From Candidatus Kapaibacterium sp. (GTDB lineage Bacteria > Bacteroidota > Ignavibacteria > Kapaibacteriales > UBA2268): 9,115 nt of DNA. Under the pieces are notes generated by a model, which was not told the DNA's origin, made no database searches, and was given only the letters and a program-made list of their open reading frames with translations. Location: positions 1 to 9,115 of the forward strand of contig CALHRB010000348.1 in the NCBI GenBank assembly GCA_938038165.1, given 5' to 3'. Both the position numbers and the translations under genes were made by a program. This document shows, piece by piece, positions 7,387-9,115 of the stretch. The first letter of the stretch is position 1, and each line of letters opens with the position of its first letter.

Positions 7387-8535
7387 ATGAAAAAAAGTAC
7401 TCCTTTTATGCTTTGGCTGATGATTTTTTTTTGGTTAACATTTAATCTATCATCGACGGAGCCAATAAAGCTCACTAAAAATTTCACATTTTTCACTCAA
7501 AAGAATATGCAAGGTTATTTTAAGCCACTCATAACATCTGTTGGCGAAAGTATGAATTCTAATCTGTTCACAAGGGCATTATATCCCGATTATTGGTCAA
7601 TCGGACTGGACATATCAATTATGGGTATGTTTATCCCAGACGACCAGAAATATTTTGATGCTGAGCTCCCCTTGGCTTATGGAAATACAAACATTGTGAA
7701 AAATGCTTTATTATCTGAGGGAATTTTAATAAAAGATGTAGGAAAAACCTATAAACAACCGACTGTTTATGGAGGACCATCTACAACCATATTTGCAGCA
7801 CCGCAAAATAAATATTCAAGTTCTACTGAATACAATGGCAAACCTATTATGGATAGCACATATAAATCGGCTTATTTTGCAGAAGGAAACGATATTAGCT
7901 TTATGGCTGGTTTGCCGGCAATTCAGTTGATCGGAGCTTTTCCTTCAAGAACTGAATTGAGATTGAGATTTTTACCGTTACCGGTTCAGAACGAGATGAT
8001 GATTTATTGGGCTCTGATTTTGAAACAGCAATTCGACCATTTTTTCGATCTTTTCGATCCTGCTGATAGGATTGGCTTAGCTGTTCATTTTGCCTATCAT
8101 AGTATGAATAGGGATCCTGGGCTAAGCCTTTCGTCATTTGCGGCTGGTATTCATGCTTCAAAAGCCTGGGATTTCGGTTTAACTGCATACGGAGGAATTC
8201 AATTTGAGGGTTTATCTGGAGAATTTAAAGCAGAAAGAGAAAAAGCTAGCGTCTTCGATTTTGATGCTATGAATAATCCTTATCCCGAGGTTCGTGCCGG
8301 GGGTCCCTTATCCTTCGATCTTGAGTCATTCACAAGTTACAGACTTCTCGGTGGACTTTCTTACAGAACTGGTATAATTGAATTACATGCCGATGCAGCT
8401 TATGCTTCACAGCCCATTCTCAATATTGGGCTGACTTTCTGGTTTGCTGAATGGGGTAAGAAAGAAGTTCAAACTGAATCTATTGAGCGTTACGAAAAAA
8501 TCGAACGCTATGAACGTATTAAAAAAAATGATTAA
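7387..8535 (+). CDS. DUF6588-like predicted outer-membrane beta-barrel protein with charged C-terminal tail
   Basis: The 382-residue protein opens with a Sec signal peptide (Lys-Lys then a hydrophobic run, about residues 1-22). Several stretches resemble DUF6588 proteins of Bacteroidota: GYFKPLITSVGESMNSNLF soon after the signal, followed by GLDISIMGMFIPD; PTVYGGPSTT; GLPAIQLIGAFPSRTELRLRF; and DRIGLAVHFAYHSM. Alternating polar and hydrophobic strands with many aromatics (FGLTAYGGIQFEGL, RLLGGLSYRTGIIELHADAAY, LNIGLTFWF) fit an outer-membrane barrel. The function of the family is unknown. Oddly, the barrel-like final strand LNIGLTFWF (345-353) is not the C-terminus: 29 more residues follow, mostly charged, containing two copies of IERYE. 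The gene contains an A7 tract just after the start and a T9 tract at 7424-7432 in the signal-peptide region. It is followed 18 nt later by a lipoprotein gene, probably in the same operon. Family assignment is by motif resemblance only. Confidence 0.75.
   Translation: MKKSTPFMLWLMIFFWLTFNLSSTEPIKLTKNFTFFTQKNMQGYFKPLITSVGESMNSNLFTRALYPDYWSIGLDISIMGMFIPDDQKYFDAELPLAYGNTNIVKNALLSEGILIKDVGKTYKQPTVYGGPSTTIFAAPQNKYSSSTEYNGKPIMDSTYKSAYFAEGNDISFMAGLPAIQLIGAFPSRTELRLRFLPLPVQNEMMIYWALILKQQFDHFFDLFDPADRIGLAVHFAYHSMNRDPGLSLSSFAAGIHASKAWDFGLTAYGGIQFEGLSGEFKAEREKASVFDFDAMNNPYPEVRAGGPLSFDLESFTSYRLLGGLSYRTGIIELHADAAYASQPILNIGLTFWFAEWGKKEVQTESIERYEKIERYERIKKND
8482..8517 (+). repeat. Tandem 18-nt coding repeat (IERYEK / IERYER)
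   Basis: Two adjacent six-codon units (8482-8499 and 8500-8517) encode IERYEK and IERYER, followed by IKKND and the stop. Four of the five identical codon pairs differ at the third base only (ATT/ATC, GAG/GAA, CGT/CGC, TAC/TAT), so the peptide is kept while the DNA has diverged. This is the distal end of the tail on the predicted barrel. Confidence 0.8.
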
Positions 8536-8541
8536 TTATAT

Positions 8542-8547
8542 AAGGGA
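8542..8547 (+). promoter_or_regulatory. Ribosome binding site of the lipoprotein gene
   Basis: AAGGGA sits 6 nt before the ATG at 8554, in the 18-nt gap after the upstream stop. It supports the start chosen for the lipoprotein. Confidence 0.7.
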
Positions 8548-8553
8548 TCTAAT

Positions 8554-9115
8554 ATGAAAAATAAAAACAAATATATTATGTTGGTGATAACATTATTTTC
8601 TTTTGTTGTATTAACTTCATGTTATCAAAATACAATTGATGCTTTTAGCTCTTTCAAATTCCAGCTTGCAATTCTTTTCGATTCACAATACAGGAATAAA
8701 TTTGCCCCTGATACAACTGTTGATTTTGTTAATTTAGACGATTACAAGCAATACAGGGACAATAAGGACAGAATAAAAAAAGCACAATTTATTCAGTTCA
8801 ATTACTGGATTGACTCACTCCATCTGGCAAACAACAGACCGTTCAATCCAAAAACCGACAATGTGGAATTTGAGTTTATCAAGTTTTACCTTGTTTTTCA
8901 GGAAGGCGGAGGAATTTCTTCAGATCCCGGAAAAAGATTTTTACTCGGCGCTTTTAATAATGTAAATGTAGCTAATTATTACAGGAATCCCGAGCATATA
9001 CATGCTGTTCCTGAAGATGTAGCTAAAATTATAGAAGAGACTGTTAAGGTCAATCCAAGATTTTATATAATTGCAGAATATAGCAAGTTAAAGGGACAAC
9101 AAGTACCAATAGAAT
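8554..9115 (+). CDS. Predicted lipoprotein of unknown function, 3'-partial
   Basis: The frame from the ATG at 8554 stays open to the window end (187 codons visible), so the gene continues to the right. It begins MKNKNKYIM, then a hydrophobic segment ending in the lipobox LTSC with Cys23 as the expected lipidated residue; the following YQNTID makes outer-membrane or periplasmic anchoring plausible. The mature part is rich in aromatics and Asn, with alternating strands (FSSFKFQLAILFDSQY, QFIQFNYWIDSL, VEFEFIKFYLVFQE), which suggests a beta-sandwich or other beta-rich fold. A segment DFVNLDDYKQYRDNKDRIKKAQ is probably helical. I do not recognise a family. It is 18 nt downstream of the predicted barrel protein, with its own good ribosome binding site, so the two may work together in the outer membrane. 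Confidence 0.8.
   Translation, partial: MKNKNKYIMLVITLFSFVVLTSCYQNTIDAFSSFKFQLAILFDSQYRNKFAPDTTVDFVNLDDYKQYRDNKDRIKKAQFIQFNYWIDSLHLANNRPFNPKTDNVEFEFIKFYLVFQEGGGISSDPGKRFLLGAFNNVNVANYYRNPEHIHAVPEDVAKIIEETVKVNPRFYIIAEYSKLKGQQVPIE

Noticed and set aside
8074..8130. Inverted repeat GGCTTAGC/GCTAAGCC within the predicted barrel gene
   Set aside because: Arms of about 8 bp separated by roughly 40 nt in coding sequence, with no associated T run or other copies.
7901..8188. Minus-strand open frame of 95 codons inside the predicted barrel gene
   Set aside because: Polar, low-complexity-like product with no ribosome site; the opposite strand carries the conserved DUF6588-like stretches.

Overview
The window looks like a piece of a low-GC chromosome from the Bacteroidota/Ignavibacteria/Kapabacteria (FCB) group. 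Three things suggest this. Two proteins carry C-terminal type IX secretion system (T9SS) type A sorting domains. There is a DUF6588-like outer-membrane protein. There is also an adjacent DUF1800/DUF1501 gene pair. Several genes have clear Shine-Dalgarno sequences (GGAGA, AGAGAGGA, AAGGA, AAGGGA). That fits an early-branching lineage such as Ignavibacteria or Kapabacteria better than Bacteroidia or Flavobacteriia, where such sites are rarely used. The lineage is an inference; there is no rRNA or marker gene in the window.

Layout. (1) Positions 1-1376, + strand: the 3' part of a large secreted protein made of an Omp28-like tail, an Ig-like domain, a glutamine-amidotransferase-like domain and a T9SS sorting domain. 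(2) A bidirectional intrinsic terminator at about 1408-1446 separates it from the convergent minus-strand pair. (3) Positions 4702 down to 1528, - strand: a two-gene operon, DUF1800 first and then DUF1501 with a Tat-like leader and a T9SS sorting domain. The two genes are 10 nt apart and the second ribosome binding site overlaps the stop of the first. (4) A divergent AT-rich intergenic region, 4703-4876. (5) Positions 4877-7273, + strand: a small exported PsbP/DcrB-like protein followed 9 nt later by a 600-residue exported TPR protein. (6) A 113-nt AT-rich spacer, then 7387-9115, + strand: a DUF6588-like predicted beta-barrel with an unusual charged, repeated C-terminal tail, followed 18 nt later by a lipoprotein gene cut by the window end.

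Taken together, almost everything here is envelope or secreted protein. Five of the seven proteins have a visible export signal. The first is N-terminally incomplete but carries a secretion tag. DUF1800 has a twin-arginine start without a hydrophobic core. No mobile element, tRNA, rRNA, CRISPR array or phage gene was seen. The most interesting points are the DUF1800/DUF1501 pair (a possible Tat-then-T9SS route, with possible co-export of the partner) and the conserved-looking hexapeptide duplication that extends the DUF6588-like barrel beyond its final beta-strand.
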